Assembly (NCBI RefSeq): GCF_011759385.1
Contig: NZ_JAARLY010000007.1
Span: forward strand, 184,451-248,450
Length of the DNA stretch: 64,000 bases
Source: Oleiagrimonas sp. C23AA
GTDB lineage: Bacteria > Pseudomonadota > Gammaproteobacteria > Xanthomonadales > Rhodanobacteraceae
Direction of reading: 5' to 3'
In this document: positions 11,711-31,098 of the stretch, one piece after another
How the letters are laid out: the number at the start of each line of letters is the position of its first letter
Position numbering within the stretch: the stretch's first letter is position 1
Position numbers and translations under genes: made by a program
Notes under the pieces: model-generated
What the model was told of the DNA's origin: nothing
Seen by the model: the letters and a program-made list of their open reading frames with translations, nothing else
The model's database searches: none

Positions 11711-12802
11711 ATGGGTATCAAATGCGGCATCGTCGGTCTGCCCAACGTCGGCAAGTCGACACTGTTCAATGCGCTGACCAAGGCCGGTATCGCTTCGGCC
11801 AACTTCCCGTTCTGCACCATTGATCCGAACGTGGGCGTGGTGCCGGTGCCGGACCTGCGCCTCAAGCAGCTGGCCGAGATCGTCAAGCCGCAGAAGACCA
11901 TCCCCACCTCCATCGAGTTCGTCGACATCGCCGGGCTGGTGGCCGGCGCCTCCAAGGGTGAGGGGCTGGGCAACAAGTTCCTGGCGCACATTCGCGAAGT
12001 TGATGCGGTAACGCACGTGGTGCGCTGCTTCGAGGATGGCGACATCGTGCACGTGGCCGGCAAGGTCGACCCGATTGCCGATATCGAAACCATCGACACC
12101 GAGCTGGCGCTGGCCGATCTGGAGTCGGTGGACAAGGCGCTGAACCGTGCCGAGCGCGCCGCCAAGGCCAACGACAAGGATGCGCTGGCACGCCGCCCGG
12201 TGCTGCAGAAGCTGTCCGAGGCACTGGGCGAAGGCCGTCCGGCGCGTTCGGTGGAGCTGGACGACGACGAGCGCGCCCTGGTGCGTGACCTGTTCCTGCT
12301 GACCATGAAGCCGCTGATGTACATCGCCAACGTGCGCGAGGATGGCTTTGAGAACAATCCGCACCTGGATGCTGTGCGCCAGCGCGCCGAGGGCGAGGGT
12401 GCCCAGGTGGTACCGGTGTGTGCGGCCATCGAGGAAGAGCTCTCGCAGCTCGATGACGCCGATCGTGACGAATTCCTGGCCGACCTGGGTCTGGAAGAGC
12501 CGGGGCTGGACCGTGTGATCCGCGCCGGCTACCAGCTGCTGGGTCTGCAGACCTATTTCACCGCCGGCGAGAAGGAAGTGCGCGCCTGGACGGTGAAGAA
12601 GGGCGCCACCGCGCCGCAGGCTGCCGGCGTCATCCATACCGATTTCGAGAAGGGCTTCATTCGCGCCGAAACGGTCGGTTTCGACGACTTCATCCAGTAC
12701 AAGGGCGAGGCCGGTGCCAAGGAGGCCGGGCGCCTGCGCCTGGAGGGCAAGGATTACATCGTCAAGGAAGGCGATATCCTGCATTTTCGCTTCAACGTCT
12801 GA
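11711..12802 (+). CDS. ychF: Redox-regulated ATPase YchF (Obg family)
   Basis: Ribosome-associated P-loop protein of the Obg family that prefers ATP, linked to stress and redox responses. 363 residues, standard length. P loop GLPNVGKST (residues 9-17), the G2/G3-like segments [10 protein letters not shown] and DIAGLV, and the C-terminal TGS domain ending [12 protein letters not shown] are all present. Expressed after pth; a strong symmetrical hairpin at 12843 ends the unit. Confidence 0.97.
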   Translation: MGIKCGIVGLPNVGKSTLFNALTKAGIASANFPFCTIDPNVGVVPVPDLRLKQLAEIVKPQKTIPTSIEFVDIAGLVAGASKGEGLGNKFLAHIREVDAVTHVVRCFEDGDIVHVAGKVDPIADIETIDTELALADLESVDKALNRAERAAKANDKDALARRPVLQKLSEALGEGRPARSVELDDDERALVRDLFLLTMKPLMYIANVREDGFENNPHLDAVRQRAEGEGAQVVPVCAAIEEELSQLDDADRDEFLADLGLEEPGLDRVIRAGYQLLGLQTYFTAGEKEVRAWTVKKGATAPQAAGVIHTDFEKGFIRAETVGFDDFIQYKGEAGAKEAGRLRLEGKDYIVKEGDILHFRFNV

Positions 12803-12842
12803 TCGCGCGTATCCGGCCAGGCCGGATCTTGCGTGGTCAACG

Positions 12843-12867
12843 AAGGCCGGCCTTGTGCCGGCCTTTT
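12843..12867 (+). terminator. Rho-independent terminator after ychF
   Basis: Nine-base perfect stem AAGGCCGGC (12843-12851) with GCCGGCCTT (12857-12865), a five-base loop, and TTTT at 12864-12867. It lies 40 bases after the ychF stop. Confidence 0.75.
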
Positions 12868-13168
12868 CGTATCTGGCCACGTGGAAAGGGGGCGTGTCCG
12901 CGCTGACGAAACCTGGCTTGGTGTGTTGATCGGCTCGATGTCGGCCTTGCGCGCCGAGCGCCTGGTCGGGCGGTGGTCGCGCAAGGCGAGTGTCCCCCAC
13001 GAGCGCGGAAAAATCGTCCGGTGACCGATTCGCTCAAGGTTTCACGCCGCTCGATGGCCTCGCTGCTTTGAGCGCGCCGGGTGCAAGGCTCCGATCACGA
13101 GCCTGTGCGCGTCTTGCGTGCGGCGCGCATAATGGCCGGCCCCATCACACGCAGGAACGACAGGCCCC
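12868..13168 (+). other. Intergenic region between ychF terminator and thioesterase
   Basis: Together with the terminator this makes a 366-base gap without a convincing gene. Short open frames on both strands lack ribosome-binding sites and family resemblance. A CATAAT box at 13128-13133 could be a -10 element for the thioesterase, but no -35 box is visible at the right distance. Nothing else recognisable was seen. Confidence 0.5.
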
Positions 13169-13669
13169 ATGTCCGGACAGCAAAGCGAAGTCACCTTCCG
13201 TTTCCTGGCTCAGCCCACCGACGTCAACTTTGGCGGCAAGGTGCACGGCGGCATGGTCATGAAATGGATCGATCAGGCCGGATATGCCGCGGCGGTCGGC
13301 TGGAGCGGCGCCTACTGCGTCACCGTGGCGGTGGGCGGCATCCAGTTTGTCCAACCGATTCTGATTGGCGACCTGGTCACGGTGAAGGCCAAGCTGATCC
13401 ATACCGGATCGTCATCCATGCACTTTTCGGTGGACGTGCTGGCCGCCGACCTCAAGGGCGGCAATCCGCGCCTGGCGACCAGTTGCGTGATTGTGTTCGT
13501 GGCGCTGGACGCGCCCGATGGCAAACCAACGCCGGTCGAGGCCTGGGTGCCGCGTGACGAGAACGAGATCAAGCTGCAGGAATACGCGCGTCGCCTGCTG
13601 GCGCTGTCCAAGGAAATGGAGCAGCAGGTCGCTGATGTGCGACCGCCATTGCGTGAGCCGAAGCGGTAA
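13169..13669 (+). CDS. Acyl-CoA thioesterase (hot-dog fold, YciA-like)
   Basis: Cytoplasmic thioesterase of 166 residues with one hot-dog domain. The N-terminal family pattern DVNFGGKVHGGMVMKWID (about 19-36) contains the catalytic-region Asn/His-Gly-Gly and the Asp that follows. GDLVTVKAKL is the second conserved strand, and the C-terminal helix (residues 130-155) is rich in Glu/Lys. Such enzymes hydrolyse medium- to long-chain acyl-CoA; the chain length cannot be predicted here. It stands alone between the ychF terminator and the tRNA operon promoters, with no visible terminator of its own. Confidence 0.87.
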   Translation: MSGQQSEVTFRFLAQPTDVNFGGKVHGGMVMKWIDQAGYAAAVGWSGAYCVTVAVGGIQFVQPILIGDLVTVKAKLIHTGSSSMHFSVDVLAADLKGGNPRLATSCVIVFVALDAPDGKPTPVEAWVPRDENEIKLQEYARRLLALSKEMEQQVADVRPPLREPKR

Positions 13670-13737
13670 TCACGGGCGTTGTCGAAACTAAATTGCGCTT
13701 GGTCTCAGTCACTTGCGAAAAAGTGCGAACAAAGGTG

Positions 13738-13766
13738 TTGGCAAGCGCCGGCGATTGGGTAACAAT
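13738..13766 (+). promoter_or_regulatory. Upstream promoter (P1) of the tRNA-tuf operon
   Basis: TTGGCA (13738-13743) and AACAAT (13761-13766) with a 17-base spacer: five of six and four of six matches to sigma70 boxes. It lies 132 bases upstream of a second, equally spaced promoter, an arrangement like the tandem promoters of rRNA operons. Inference from sequence only. Confidence 0.5.
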
Positions 13767-13869
13767 GCGCGCCCTTCACGGACATCGGGTTTGCCCGGTG
13801 GGGATCGGGTGGCTACCGGTTCGTGAATGCCAGACTGTTTTTCCGCCACGCCTTGAGTGCGTTCAGGTG

Positions 13870-13898
13870 TTGACAGTCCAGCGTTTGCCCGAGACAAT
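13870..13898 (+). promoter_or_regulatory. Main promoter (P2) of the tRNA-tuf operon
   Basis: A consensus TTGACA (13870-13875), a 17-base spacer and GACAAT (13893-13898). The predicted start of transcription near 13905 is a few bases before the first tRNA base at 13913, as expected for a stable-RNA promoter. It would drive tRNA-Tyr, Gly, Thr, tuf and probably onward. Confidence 0.8.
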
Positions 13899-13912
13899 AG
13901 CTCTCCTTTGTT

Positions 13913-13998
13913 GGAGGGATACCCAAGCGGCCAACGGGGGCAGACTGTAAATCTGCTGGCTTACGCCTTCGGTGGTTCGAATCCACCTCCCTCCACCA
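13913..13998 (+). tRNA. tRNA-Tyr (anticodon GUA)
   Basis: 86-base class II tRNA with a long variable arm. Acceptor GGAGGGA pairs with TCCCTCC. The anticodon stem GCAGA/TCTGC holds loop CTGTAAA with GTA, the T loop is GTTCGAATC, the discriminator is A and CCA is encoded at 13996-13998. First of three tRNAs before tuf. Confidence 0.97.
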
Positions 13999-14013
13999 GT
14001 TGGTCCCCGCAGG

Positions 14014-14087
<74 letters not shown>

Positions 14088-14119
14088 TTGTACTCCTGGT
14101 CCTTGAAAATGCGGGCCGT

Positions 14120-14195
<76 letters not shown>

Positions 14196-14254
14196 TTTCA
14201 TTGCGGGCGCATCGCCTTATCTCATCTATCTGAATCCACCGGGGTTTGGTAAGC

Positions 14255-15445
14255 ATGTCCAAGGAAAAGTTCGAGCGTAAAAAGCCGCACGTGAACGTCG
14301 GCACCATTGGTCACGTCGATCACGGCAAGACCACGCTGACGGCCGCGCTGACGAAGGTTGGCGCCGAGAAGTTCGGCGGTGACGTCAAGGCTTATGATCA
14401 GATCGACGGTGCGCCGGAAGAAAAGGCGCGTGGTATCACCATCTCGACCGCACACGTCGAGTATGAGTCCGATACCCGTCACTACGCCCACGTCGACTGC
14501 CCGGGCCATGCTGACTACGTCAAGAACATGATCACCGGTGCCGCCCAGATGGATGGCGCGATCTTGGTGTGCTCGGCCGCTGACGGCCCGATGCCGCAGA
14601 CCCGCGAGCACATCCTGCTGTCGCGTCAGGTCGGCGTGCCGTACATCGTCGTGTACCTGAACAAGGCCGACATGGTCGACGATGCCGAGCTGCTCGAGCT
14701 GGTCGAGATGGAAGTGCGCGAGCTGCTGTCCAACTACGACTTCCCGGGCGACGATACCCCGATCATCACCGGTTCGGCGCTGAAGGCGCTGGAAGGCGAC
14801 ACCAGCGATATCGGCGTGCCGTCGATCATCAAGCTGGTCGAGGCGCTGGACAGCTACATTCCGGAGCCGGAGCGTGACATCGACAAGGCGTTCCTGATGC
14901 CGGTCGAAGACGTGTTCTCGATCTCCGGCCGCGGCACCGTGGTGACCGGTCGTGTCGAGCGCGGCATCATCAAGGTGGGTGAGGAAGTCGAAATCGTCGG
15001 CATCCGTCCGACCACCAAGACCACCGTGACCGGCGTGGAAATGTTCCGCAAGCTGCTGGATCAGGGTCAGGCCGGTGACAACGTCGGTCTGCTGCTGCGC
15101 GGTACCAAGCGTGACGACGTCGAGCGCGGCCAGGTGCTGGCCAAGCCCGGTTCGATCACCCCGCACACCAAGTTCGAGGCCGAGGTGTACGTGCTGTCGA
15201 AGGACGAGGGTGGTCGTCACACGCCGTTCTTCAAGGGCTACCGTCCGCAGTTCTACTTCCGCACCACCGACGTGACCGGTGCGGTCGAGCTGCCGGAAGG
15301 CGTCGAGATGGTGATGCCGGGCGACAACATTAAGATGGTCGTCACGCTGATCCACCCGATCGCCATGGACGATGGCCTGCGCTTCGCGATCCGCGAAGGT
15401 GGCCGTACCGTCGGCGCCGGCGTGGTCGCCAAGATCTTCGAGTAA
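14255..15445 (+). CDS. tuf: Elongation factor Tu, copy 1
   Basis: GTPase that delivers aminoacyl-tRNA to the ribosome. 396 residues with G1 GHVDHGKTT (18-26), the DCPGH switch and NKAD for guanine; domains 2 and 3 complete. Copy 2 at 31099 differs at only two residues: Gly165 here is Ser there, and Ile247 here is Val there. The DNA is nearly identical too, which suggests gene conversion. The ATG at 14255 matches the start of copy 2; a TTG three codons upstream is discounted. It is cotranscribed with the three tRNAs upstream and followed by a hairpin, then tRNA-Trp. Confidence 0.98.
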   Translation: MSKEKFERKKPHVNVGTIGHVDHGKTTLTAALTKVGAEKFGGDVKAYDQIDGAPEEKARGITISTAHVEYESDTRHYAHVDCPGHADYVKNMITGAAQMDGAILVCSAADGPMPQTREHILLSRQVGVPYIVVYLNKADMVDDAELLELVEMEVRELLSNYDFPGDDTPIITGSALKALEGDTSDIGVPSIIKLVEALDSYIPEPERDIDKAFLMPVEDVFSISGRGTVVTGRVERGIIKVGEEVEIVGIRPTTKTTVTGVEMFRKLLDQGQAGDNVGLLLRGTKRDDVERGQVLAKPGSITPHTKFEAEVYVLSKDEGGRHTPFFKGYRPQFYFRTTDVTGAVELPEGVEMVMPGDNIKMVVTLIHPIAMDDGLRFAIREGGRTVGAGVVAKIFE

Positions 15446-15491
15446 GACAACAAGGGGCGCGCTTCAATCGCTGAGACTGAATCGCGCAAGT

Positions 15492-15522
15492 CGAGACGAG
15501 CGGAACCATCCGCTCGTTCTCG
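15492..15522 (+). other. Stem-loop between tuf and tRNA-Trp
   Basis: ACGAGCGG (15496-15503) pairs with CCGCTCGT (15510-15517). The stem can extend outward with CGAG/CTCG past one bulge. There is no T run of note. It may serve as an RNA-processing or partial termination signal between the tuf mRNA and the tRNA-Trp precursor. Confidence 0.5.
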
Positions 15523-15542
15523 CGTCTGAAGGTGCAAAACGT

Positions 15543-15618
<76 letters not shown>

Positions 15619-15631
15619 CTTAGAAGAGCAG

Positions 15632-16018
15632 ATGAACTCAAAGGCAGAACAAGCAGGCGGCAACAGCGCTGCCGACGTCGCAAAGCTGGTCCTGGCAGTT
15701 CTTCTGCTGGTGGCCGGCCTTTTTGGTTTCTACTGGTTCGCCAATGCGCCGCAGGTGGCACGCGTACTCGGTCTGGTGGCTGCGATCGTTGCCGCCTTCG
15801 CCGTGGCTGCGTTCACGGCTACGGGTCGCAACGTGCGCCATTTCATCGCCGAGTCGCAGTTCGAGCTGCGCAAGGTGGTATGGCCCACGCGCGATGAGAC
15901 CATCAAGACCACGGCGATCATCATTGTGGTGGTGATCATCCTGTCTGCGCTGCTGGGCGCCATCGACTGGATTCTCAAGACCGTAGTCCTGCAGTGGCTA
16001 CTCCATCTGGGCAAGTGA
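15632..16018 (+). CDS. secE: Preprotein translocase subunit SecE
   Basis: Essential inner-membrane clamp of the SecYEG channel. 128 residues with three hydrophobic segments (about 17-37, 41-62 and 93-117). This is the three-helix form of gammaproteobacteria rather than the single-helix minimal form. The conserved amphipathic segment ELRKVVWPTRDET (about 79-91) precedes the essential third helix. It is followed after eight bases by nusG. Confidence 0.96.
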   Translation: MNSKAEQAGGNSAADVAKLVLAVLLLVAGLFGFYWFANAPQVARVLGLVAAIVAAFAVAAFTATGRNVRHFIAESQFELRKVVWPTRDETIKTTAIIIVVVIILSALLGAIDWILKTVVLQWLLHLGK

Positions 16019-16026
16019 GGTAAGGC

Positions 16027-16587
16027 ATGAGCACTCGCTGGTACGTTGTTCACGCCTATTCGGGCTTCGAGCATCAGGTCAAGCGTTCCCTGGAAGAGCG
16101 CATCCGCCGCACCGAAATGCAAGACAAGTTCGGTGAGGTGCTGGTGCCCACCGAGGAAGTGATCGAGATGCGCGGCGGCCAGAAGCGTCGCAGCGAGCGC
16201 AAGTTCTTCCCCGGCTACGTGCTGGTGCAGATCGAAACCGATACCGACGGCAAGGCGCCGCGCATCGATGACGAATGCTGGCATCTGGTCAAGGAAACGC
16301 CGAAGGTGATGGGCTTCATCGGCGGTACCGCCGATCGCCCCATGCCGATCAAGGACAGCGAGGCCGAGACCATTCTCAGCCGCGTGCGCGAAGGTGTCGA
16401 AAAGCCGCGTCCGAAGGTCTTGTTCGAGCCCGGCGAGATGGTTCGCGTCATCGACGGCCCGTTCAACGACTTCAATGGTGTGGTCGAGGAAGTCAATTAC
16501 GAGAAGAGTCGCCTGCGTGTGGCGGTGCTGATCTTCGGTCGTTCCACTCCGGTGGAGCTGGAGTTCGGCCAGGTCGAGAAGTCCTGA
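16027..16587 (+). CDS. nusG: Transcription termination/antitermination factor NusG
   Basis: Binds RNA polymerase and couples it to Rho or to the ribosome through S10. 186 residues. The NGN domain begins [11 protein letters not shown]; the FPGYVLVQ strand is typical; the KOW domain carries [22 protein letters not shown]. Part of secE-nusG with eight bases between the genes. The rplK promoter lies 14 bases after its stop. Confidence 0.98.
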   Translation: MSTRWYVVHAYSGFEHQVKRSLEERIRRTEMQDKFGEVLVPTEEVIEMRGGQKRRSERKFFPGYVLVQIETDTDGKAPRIDDECWHLVKETPKVMGFIGGTADRPMPIKDSEAETILSRVREGVEKPRPKVLFEPGEMVRVIDGPFNDFNGVVEEVNYEKSRLRVAVLIFGRSTPVELEFGQVEKS

Positions 16588-16601
16588 CCCGATTTCGGGC
16601 A

Positions 16602-16630
16602 TTGCCAAAACCAGGCGCTGTATCTATACT
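16602..16630 (+). promoter_or_regulatory. Sigma70 promoter of the rplKAJL-rpoBC operon
   Basis: TTGCCA (16602-16607), exactly 17 bases, then TATACT (16625-16630), five of six matches at the -10 box. It sits just after nusG and gives a leader of about 130 bases before rplK. The position matches the L11 promoter seen in other gammaproteobacteria. Confidence 0.8.
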
Positions 16631-16638
16631 GCACGGTT

Positions 16639-16667
16639 CACGCCGGAGTCTTTGTTGACCCGGCGTG
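16639..16667 (+). promoter_or_regulatory. Leader stem-loop before rplK
   Basis: Perfect eight-base stem CACGCCGG (16639-16646) with CCGGCGTG (16660-16667) at the very 5' end of the transcript predicted from the promoter above. It could protect the RNA end or take part in L1-type feedback, but no L1 site is proven. Confidence 0.5.
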
Positions 16668-16767
16668 TCCGCGTTTCGAGCTTTCCCGGATGGAAGGCTG
16701 CCACAAGCCCAGGGATGGAGACATGCGAGGAGCCGCCATGGCGATCGCACTCGCGAGGAAATGACAT

Positions 16768-17196
16768 ATGGCTAAGAAAGTCGTCGGTTATATCAAGCTG
16801 CAGGTCAAGGCCGGTCAGGCCAACCCGTCGCCGCCGGTCGGTCCGGCGCTGGGTCAGCGTGGCCTGAATATCATGGAGTTCTGCAAGGCGTTCAATGCCG
16901 CCACGCAGAAGATGGAGCCGGGTCTGCCGATTCCGGTGGTCATCACCGCCTACTCCGATCGCAGCTTTACCTTCATCACCAAGACCCCGCCGGCCAGCAT
17001 TCTGCTGAAGAAGGTCACGGGCGTTGCCAAGGGTTCGGCCAAGCCGAATACCGACAAGGTGGGCAAGGTGACCCGTGCCCAGCTGGAAGAAGTGGCCAAG
17101 ACCAAGGAACCCGACCTGACGGCGGCTGACCTTGACGCGGCCGTGCGCACCATTGCTGGTAGCGCGCGTGCCATGGGCCTGGTGGTGGAGGACTAA
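16768..17196 (+). CDS. rplK: 50S ribosomal protein L11
   Basis: Binds 23S rRNA at the GTPase-associated centre together with L10/L12 and is needed for RelA activation. 142 residues, standard. The N-terminal domain begins [12 protein letters not shown] with the proline-rich [13 protein letters not shown]. The C-terminal RNA-binding domain includes [11 protein letters not shown] and [12 protein letters not shown]. It starts ATG after GAGG at 16755. rplA follows after only three bases, the classical L11-L1 pair controlled by L1. Confidence 0.98.
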   Translation: MAKKVVGYIKLQVKAGQANPSPPVGPALGQRGLNIMEFCKAFNAATQKMEPGLPIPVVITAYSDRSFTFITKTPPASILLKKVTGVAKGSAKPNTDKVGKVTRAQLEEVAKTKEPDLTAADLDAAVRTIAGSARAMGLVVED

Positions 17197-17199
17197 GAC

Positions 17200-17907
17200 A
17201 TGGCTAAGCTCACGAAGCGTTTCAAGGCAATGCAGGACCTGGTTCAGCCGGGCAAGACCTATGCGCTGGAAGAAGCGCTGAAGATCATCAAGGACAACGC
17301 CAAGGCGAAGTTCGTCGAGTCCGTGGACGTCGCTGTGCGTCTGGGCATCGATGCGCGCAAGTCCGATCAGGGCGTGCGTGGTTCCTCGCTGCTGCCGCAC
17401 GGCACCGGCAAGACCGTCAAGGTCGCCGTGTTCTGCCCGGCCGGTGAGAAGGCCGAGGCCGCCAAGGCCGCTGGCGCCGATGCCGTCGGCATGGAAGATC
17501 TTGCCGAGCAGATGCAGGGCGGCGACCTGAGCTACGGTCGCGTCATCGCCACGCCGGACGCCATGCGCGTGGTCGGCCGCCTGGGTCAGCTGCTGGGTCC
17601 GCGTGGCCTGATGCCGAACCCGAAGGACGGCTCGGTTACCGCCGACGTCGAGACCGCGGTGAAGAACGCCAAGGCCGGTCAGGTGAAGTTCCGCAACGAC
17701 AAGGCGGGCATCATCCACGCCAGCATCGGCAAGGTGGACTTCGAGGCCGACAAGCTGGCCGACAACCTCAATGCGCTGGTCGCTGACCTGCTGAAGGCCA
17801 AGCCGGCCACGGCCAAGGGTCAGTACCTGCAGAAGATTGCCGTGTCCAGCACCATGGGCCTGGGCGTGCCGGTGGACCTGTCCACCGTGTCCGCCAGCGG
17901 CAAGTAA
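17200..17907 (+). CDS. rplA: 50S ribosomal protein L1
   Basis: L1-stalk protein that helps release deacylated tRNA and represses its own operon's translation. 235 residues. Signature segments [27 protein letters not shown] and the C-terminal [12 protein letters not shown] are intact. It is coupled to rplK with three bases between. A GC-rich hairpin (CCTGC 17917-17921 with GCAGG 17936-17940, with CCGCC/GGCGG inside) followed by TTTTT begins ten bases after the stop and may lower transcription into rplJ. Confidence 0.98.
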   Translation: MAKLTKRFKAMQDLVQPGKTYALEEALKIIKDNAKAKFVESVDVAVRLGIDARKSDQGVRGSSLLPHGTGKTVKVAVFCPAGEKAEAAKAAGADAVGMEDLAEQMQGGDLSYGRVIATPDAMRVVGRLGQLLGPRGLMPNPKDGSVTADVETAVKNAKAGQVKFRNDKAGIIHASIGKVDFEADKLADNLNALVADLLKAKPATAKGQYLQKIAVSSTMGLGVPVDLSTVSASGK

Positions 17908-17916
17908 GTATCAAGT

Positions 17917-17949
17917 CCTGCGCCGCCTTGGCGGTGCAGGCAAGTTTTT
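17917..17949 (+). terminator. Attenuator-like hairpin after rplA
   Basis: The outer stem CCTGC (17917-17921)/GCAGG (17936-17940) encloses CCGCC/GGCGG with a TT loop. Five T follow at 17945-17949. The cluster continues with rplJ, so this is more likely a partial terminator than a complete stop. Confidence 0.55.
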
Positions 17950-18244
17950 GGGGGCGAGTCCGGTTGTGAATGCAGCTGGATGAGCCGTCAAAGACCGCAG
18001 GCGATGGAGCGTGGTCCCAAGACATGCCGAAGGCATTAGCCCCGGCGGTCTCCATCAACCATCTTAATTGCCCAGTGTGGCCTGCGCAGATGGTGCCGCC
18101 CGAACAGGTTTTTCCTGGAACGGCCACCAACGGGACTATCCGTATTTGCGGATGTGTCCAGATCGGTTCCGCAAGGAAGCTGGAGCCTGTAACGCTATGG
18201 AAGGGTGCATCACGATGATGCGTCCATCCGGTTCGGAGAATGCA
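17950..18244 (+). promoter_or_regulatory. Untranslated leader of rplJ with L10-type hairpin
   Basis: The gap between rplA and rplJ is 337 bases. Within it, GGTG+CCG (18092-18098) pairs with CGG.CACC (18121-18128) past one bulged C. Above this is an asymmetric internal loop (CCCGAA opposite GAA) and an inner CAGG/CCTG stem with a TTTTT loop (18105-18117). This matches the general build of the ribosomal L10 leader, where the L10-L12 complex binds a kink-turn stem and blocks rplJ translation. In-frame codons run upstream of rplJ but contain no family sequence. Assignment rests on structure and position only. Confidence 0.5.
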
Positions 18245-18769
18245 ATGGCGCTCAATCTCGAGCAGAAGAAAGAGGTCGTTGCCGAACTGGCGAACGTGGC
18301 CGCCACGGCGCATTCGCTGGTCGCCGCCGAGTACCGGGGTCTGACCGTTGAGCAGCTCACCGAGCTGCGCAAGAAGGCTCGCGAGGCCGGTGTGTTCCTT
18401 CGCGTTGCGAAGAACACGCTGGTCCGCCGTGCAGTGGAAGGTACCGATTATGAAGGTACGTCCGACCAGTTGGTCGGTCCGCTGCTGTTTGCCTTTTCGG
18501 TCGAAGATCCGGGTGCCGCCGGTCGACTGGTGAAGGATTTCGCCAAGGCCAACGACAAGCTGAAGGCCAAGCTCGTGGCCATCGGCGGGCAGGTGTATCC
18601 GGGCACGCACGTTGAAGTGCTGGCCTCGCTGCCTACCCGCGAACAGGCACTGGCGATGTTTGCCAGCCTGCTGGCCCAGCCGGCCACCCAGCTGGCCCGC
18701 GTTCTGGCCGAGCCCGCCGCCTCCACGGCGCGCGTGCTTCGTCAGGTGGGCGAGCAGAAGGCGGCCTGA
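18245..18769 (+). CDS. rplJ: 50S ribosomal protein L10
   Basis: Forms the base of the ribosomal stalk and holds L7/L12 dimers. 174 residues. The N-terminal rRNA-binding part has [10 protein letters not shown] and [18 protein letters not shown]. The C-terminal helix that binds L12 dimers (about 135-174) is Ala/Leu/Gln-rich ([16 protein letters not shown]). The ATG before ALNLEQKKE fits the family; the open frame upstream is leader RNA. rplL follows after 62 bases. Confidence 0.97.
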   Translation: MALNLEQKKEVVAELANVAATAHSLVAAEYRGLTVEQLTELRKKAREAGVFLRVAKNTLVRRAVEGTDYEGTSDQLVGPLLFAFSVEDPGAAGRLVKDFAKANDKLKAKLVAIGGQVYPGTHVEVLASLPTREQALAMFASLLAQPATQLARVLAEPAASTARVLRQVGEQKAA

Positions 18770-18831
18770 GTCGTTTCGTCTATCGGCATACCGATTTAAA
18801 CCGTTAAAGTCGTTTTTCCAGGAGTTATCAA

Positions 18832-19212
18832 ATGTCCCTCAGCAACGAACAGATCCTCGACGCGATCGCCGAAAAGTCGCTCGTCGAAGTGATGGAACTG
18901 GTCAAGGCCTTCGAAGAGAAGTTCGGCGTGTCCGCCGCCGCTCCGGTGGCCGTGGCCGCAGGTCCGGCTGCCGGTGGTGATGCCGCCGCTGCCGAAGAGA
19001 AGACCGAGTTCGACGTGGTGCTGGCTGCCGCCGGCTCCAACAAGGTTTCCACCATTAAGGCTGTCCGTGCCATCACCGGCCTGGGCCTGAAGGAAGCCAA
19101 GGACATGGTCGAAGGCGCCCCGCAGGTCCTGAAGGAAGGCGTGAGCAAGGAAGACGCCGACAAGTTCAAGAAGGAACTGGAAGAAGCCGGCGCCAAGGTC
19201 GAGCTGAAGTAA
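18832..19212 (+). CDS. rplL: 50S ribosomal protein L7/L12
   Basis: Mobile stalk protein that recruits translation GTPases. 126 residues: N-terminal dimerisation helices (1-32), an Ala/Pro/Gly hinge (34-54), and the globular C-terminal domain with [17 protein letters not shown] and [15 protein letters not shown]. Normally the most abundant ribosomal protein. The hairpin at 19253 separates it from rpoB and would reduce polymerase expression relative to L12. Confidence 0.98.
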   Translation: MSLSNEQILDAIAEKSLVEVMELVKAFEEKFGVSAAAPVAVAAGPAAGGDAAAAEEKTEFDVVLAAAGSNKVSTIKAVRAITGLGLKEAKDMVEGAPQVLKEGVSKEDADKFKKELEEAGAKVELK

Positions 19213-19252
19213 TTGGCGCCCCGCGCGCCAACAGCTCGATAGAGTGTCAAGC

Positions 19253-19280
19253 AAGCCTGGGGGCGCAAGCCCCCGGGCTT
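19253..19280 (+). terminator. rplL-rpoB attenuator hairpin
   Basis: Twelve-pair stem (19253-19264 with 19269-19280, one T-G pair) capped by a GCAA tetraloop. Only TTG follows, so it is not a full terminator. The position matches the attenuator/RNase III region between rplL and rpoB in E. coli, which sets the ratio of ribosomal protein to polymerase mRNA. Confidence 0.6.
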
Positions 19281-19482
19281 TGCCTGTTGCACAACCCCTT
19301 CGTGGGGTAAGGGTGTCAAACGTGAGGTGCCATGCTTGCCATGACGCTTGAGGTTTGACCCCTTCAACGCAGCGTCCGCCACGCGCCTTCATCGGGGCAG
19401 GGCGGTCGGGTCAGACAAGCAAATTTCAAAATTCGCCGGCGAGTGCGTGCCGGCATCACTGCAAACCGAGGCGGTATCCACC

Positions 19483-23640
<4,158 letters not shown>

Positions 23641-23664
23641 TCGACGCGCGAGCGGGAGACTGAA

Positions 23665-27882
<4,218 letters not shown>

Positions 27883-27918
27883 GCCCTTAACCCCCGGCTT
27901 CTCGCTTACATACGAAAT

Positions 27919-27938
27919 GAGGCGCAAGGACGCGCCTC
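27919..27938 (+). other. Stem-loop after rpoC
   Basis: GAGGCGC (27919-27925) pairs with GCGCCTC (27932-27938) over a six-base loop, 36 bases after the rpoC stop. There is no T run, so at most a weak or Rho-assisted end of the rpoBC transcript. Confidence 0.4.
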
Positions 27939-27973
27939 GTGTTCGAGCTCAGGGATGGCAGGATGCGCTTCGC

Positions 27974-28003
27974 TTGCCCGAGGGTGAGTGTGCGTGTTAC
28001 ATT
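27974..28003 (+). promoter_or_regulatory. Candidate promoter of the str operon
   Basis: TTGCCC (27974-27979), an 18-base spacer and TACATT (27998-28003), each matching four of six consensus positions. It is directly followed by a ten-pair hairpin (GGCAGGCCGG at 28014-28023 with CCGGTCTGCC at 28027-28036) in the rpsL leader. Weak evidence from sequence alone. Confidence 0.35.
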
Positions 28004-28062
28004 TCCGCTTCTTGGCAGGCCGGGCACCGGTCTGCCTTTGTGTTTCTTAGGATCACTTCCGC

Positions 28063-28437
28063 ATGGCGACCATCAATCAATTGGTGCGTAAGTCCCGCCG
28101 CCCGAAGAGCTACAAGAGCGCTTCGCCGGCCCTGCAGAGCAGCCCGCAGCGTCGCGGTGTCTGCACTCGCGTGTACACGACTACGCCGAAAAAGCCGAAC
28201 TCCGCGCTGCGCAAAGTCGCGAAGGTGCGCCTGACCAACGGCTATGAAGTCATCAGCTATATCGGTGGCGAAGGCCACAACCTGCAGGAACACTCCGTGG
28301 TGCTTATCCGCGGTGGTCGTGTGAAAGACCTGCCGGGTGTGCGCTATCACACCGTTCGCGGCAGCCTGGACTGCGCTGGTGTCACCAAGCGCCGTCAGGC
28401 CCGCTCCAAGTACGGCGCCAAGCGCCCGAAAGGCTAA
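28063..28437 (+). CDS. rpsL: 30S ribosomal protein S12
   Basis: Decoding-centre protein of the small subunit; 124 residues. [17 protein letters not shown] has Lys43 and [12 protein letters not shown] has Lys88, the wild-type residues at the two classical streptomycin-resistance positions. It opens the str operon rpsL-rpsG-fusA-tuf, with rpsG 18 bases downstream. A hairpin precedes it in the leader. Confidence 0.98.
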   Translation: MATINQLVRKSRRPKSYKSASPALQSSPQRRGVCTRVYTTTPKKPNSALRKVAKVRLTNGYEVISYIGGEGHNLQEHSVVLIRGGRVKDLPGVRYHTVRGSLDCAGVTKRRQARSKYGAKRPKG

Positions 28438-28455
28438 TTGTTAAGGACTTAAAAC

Positions 28456-28923
28456 ATGTCGCGTAAAGGTTCACATCCCGCTCGCGTGATCCTGCCGGAT
28501 CCCAAGCACGGCAGCGAGCTGATCGCCCGCTTCATCAACATGGTGATGCAAAGTGGCAAGAAGTCGGTCGCCGAAGGCATCGTCTACGGCGCCCTGGATC
28601 ACCTGGGTGAAAAGCACGCCGAGCCGGTGGCTCTGGTCGAAAAGGCTCTGAGCAATGTCGCTCCGGTGGTCGAGGTGAAGTCCCGTCGAGTCGGCGGCGC
28701 CACCTACCAGGTGCCGGTCGAGGTGCGTCCGGGTCGTCGCATGGCGCTGGCCATGCGCTGGGTCATCGATGCGGCGCGCAAGCGCGGTGAAACGTCGATG
28801 CCGCGCAAGCTGGCTGCCGAGCTGCTGGAGGCTTCCGAGTCCCGCGGTGGCGCCGTCAAGAAGCGCGAAGAGACGCACCGTATGGCAGAGGCCAACAAGG
28901 CCTTCTCGCATTACCGCTGGTAA
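28456..28923 (+). CDS. rpsG: 30S ribosomal protein S7
   Basis: Nucleates 3' domain assembly of 16S rRNA and, in enterobacteria, represses the str operon. 155 residues with [21 protein letters not shown], the [14 protein letters not shown] beta-ribbon and the C-terminal [20 protein letters not shown]. Eighteen bases after rpsL and 30 before fusA. Confidence 0.98.
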   Translation: MSRKGSHPARVILPDPKHGSELIARFINMVMQSGKKSVAEGIVYGALDHLGEKHAEPVALVEKALSNVAPVVEVKSRRVGGATYQVPVEVRPGRRMALAMRWVIDAARKRGETSMPRKLAAELLEASESRGGAVKKREETHRMAEANKAFSHYRW

Positions 28924-28953
28924 GCATCACTTAACGCAATTCGAGGAATCACC

Positions 28954-31044
<2,091 letters not shown>

Positions 31045-31098
31045 TAAGGCGCTCTTCCTCCAGGTCCAACTAGTTTCAGTTCTTTCGAGGTTTCTAAG

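Noticed and set aside
13693..13950. Possible small plus-strand gene before tRNA-Tyr
   Set aside because: Runs through both predicted promoters and into the tRNA; no ribosome-binding site.
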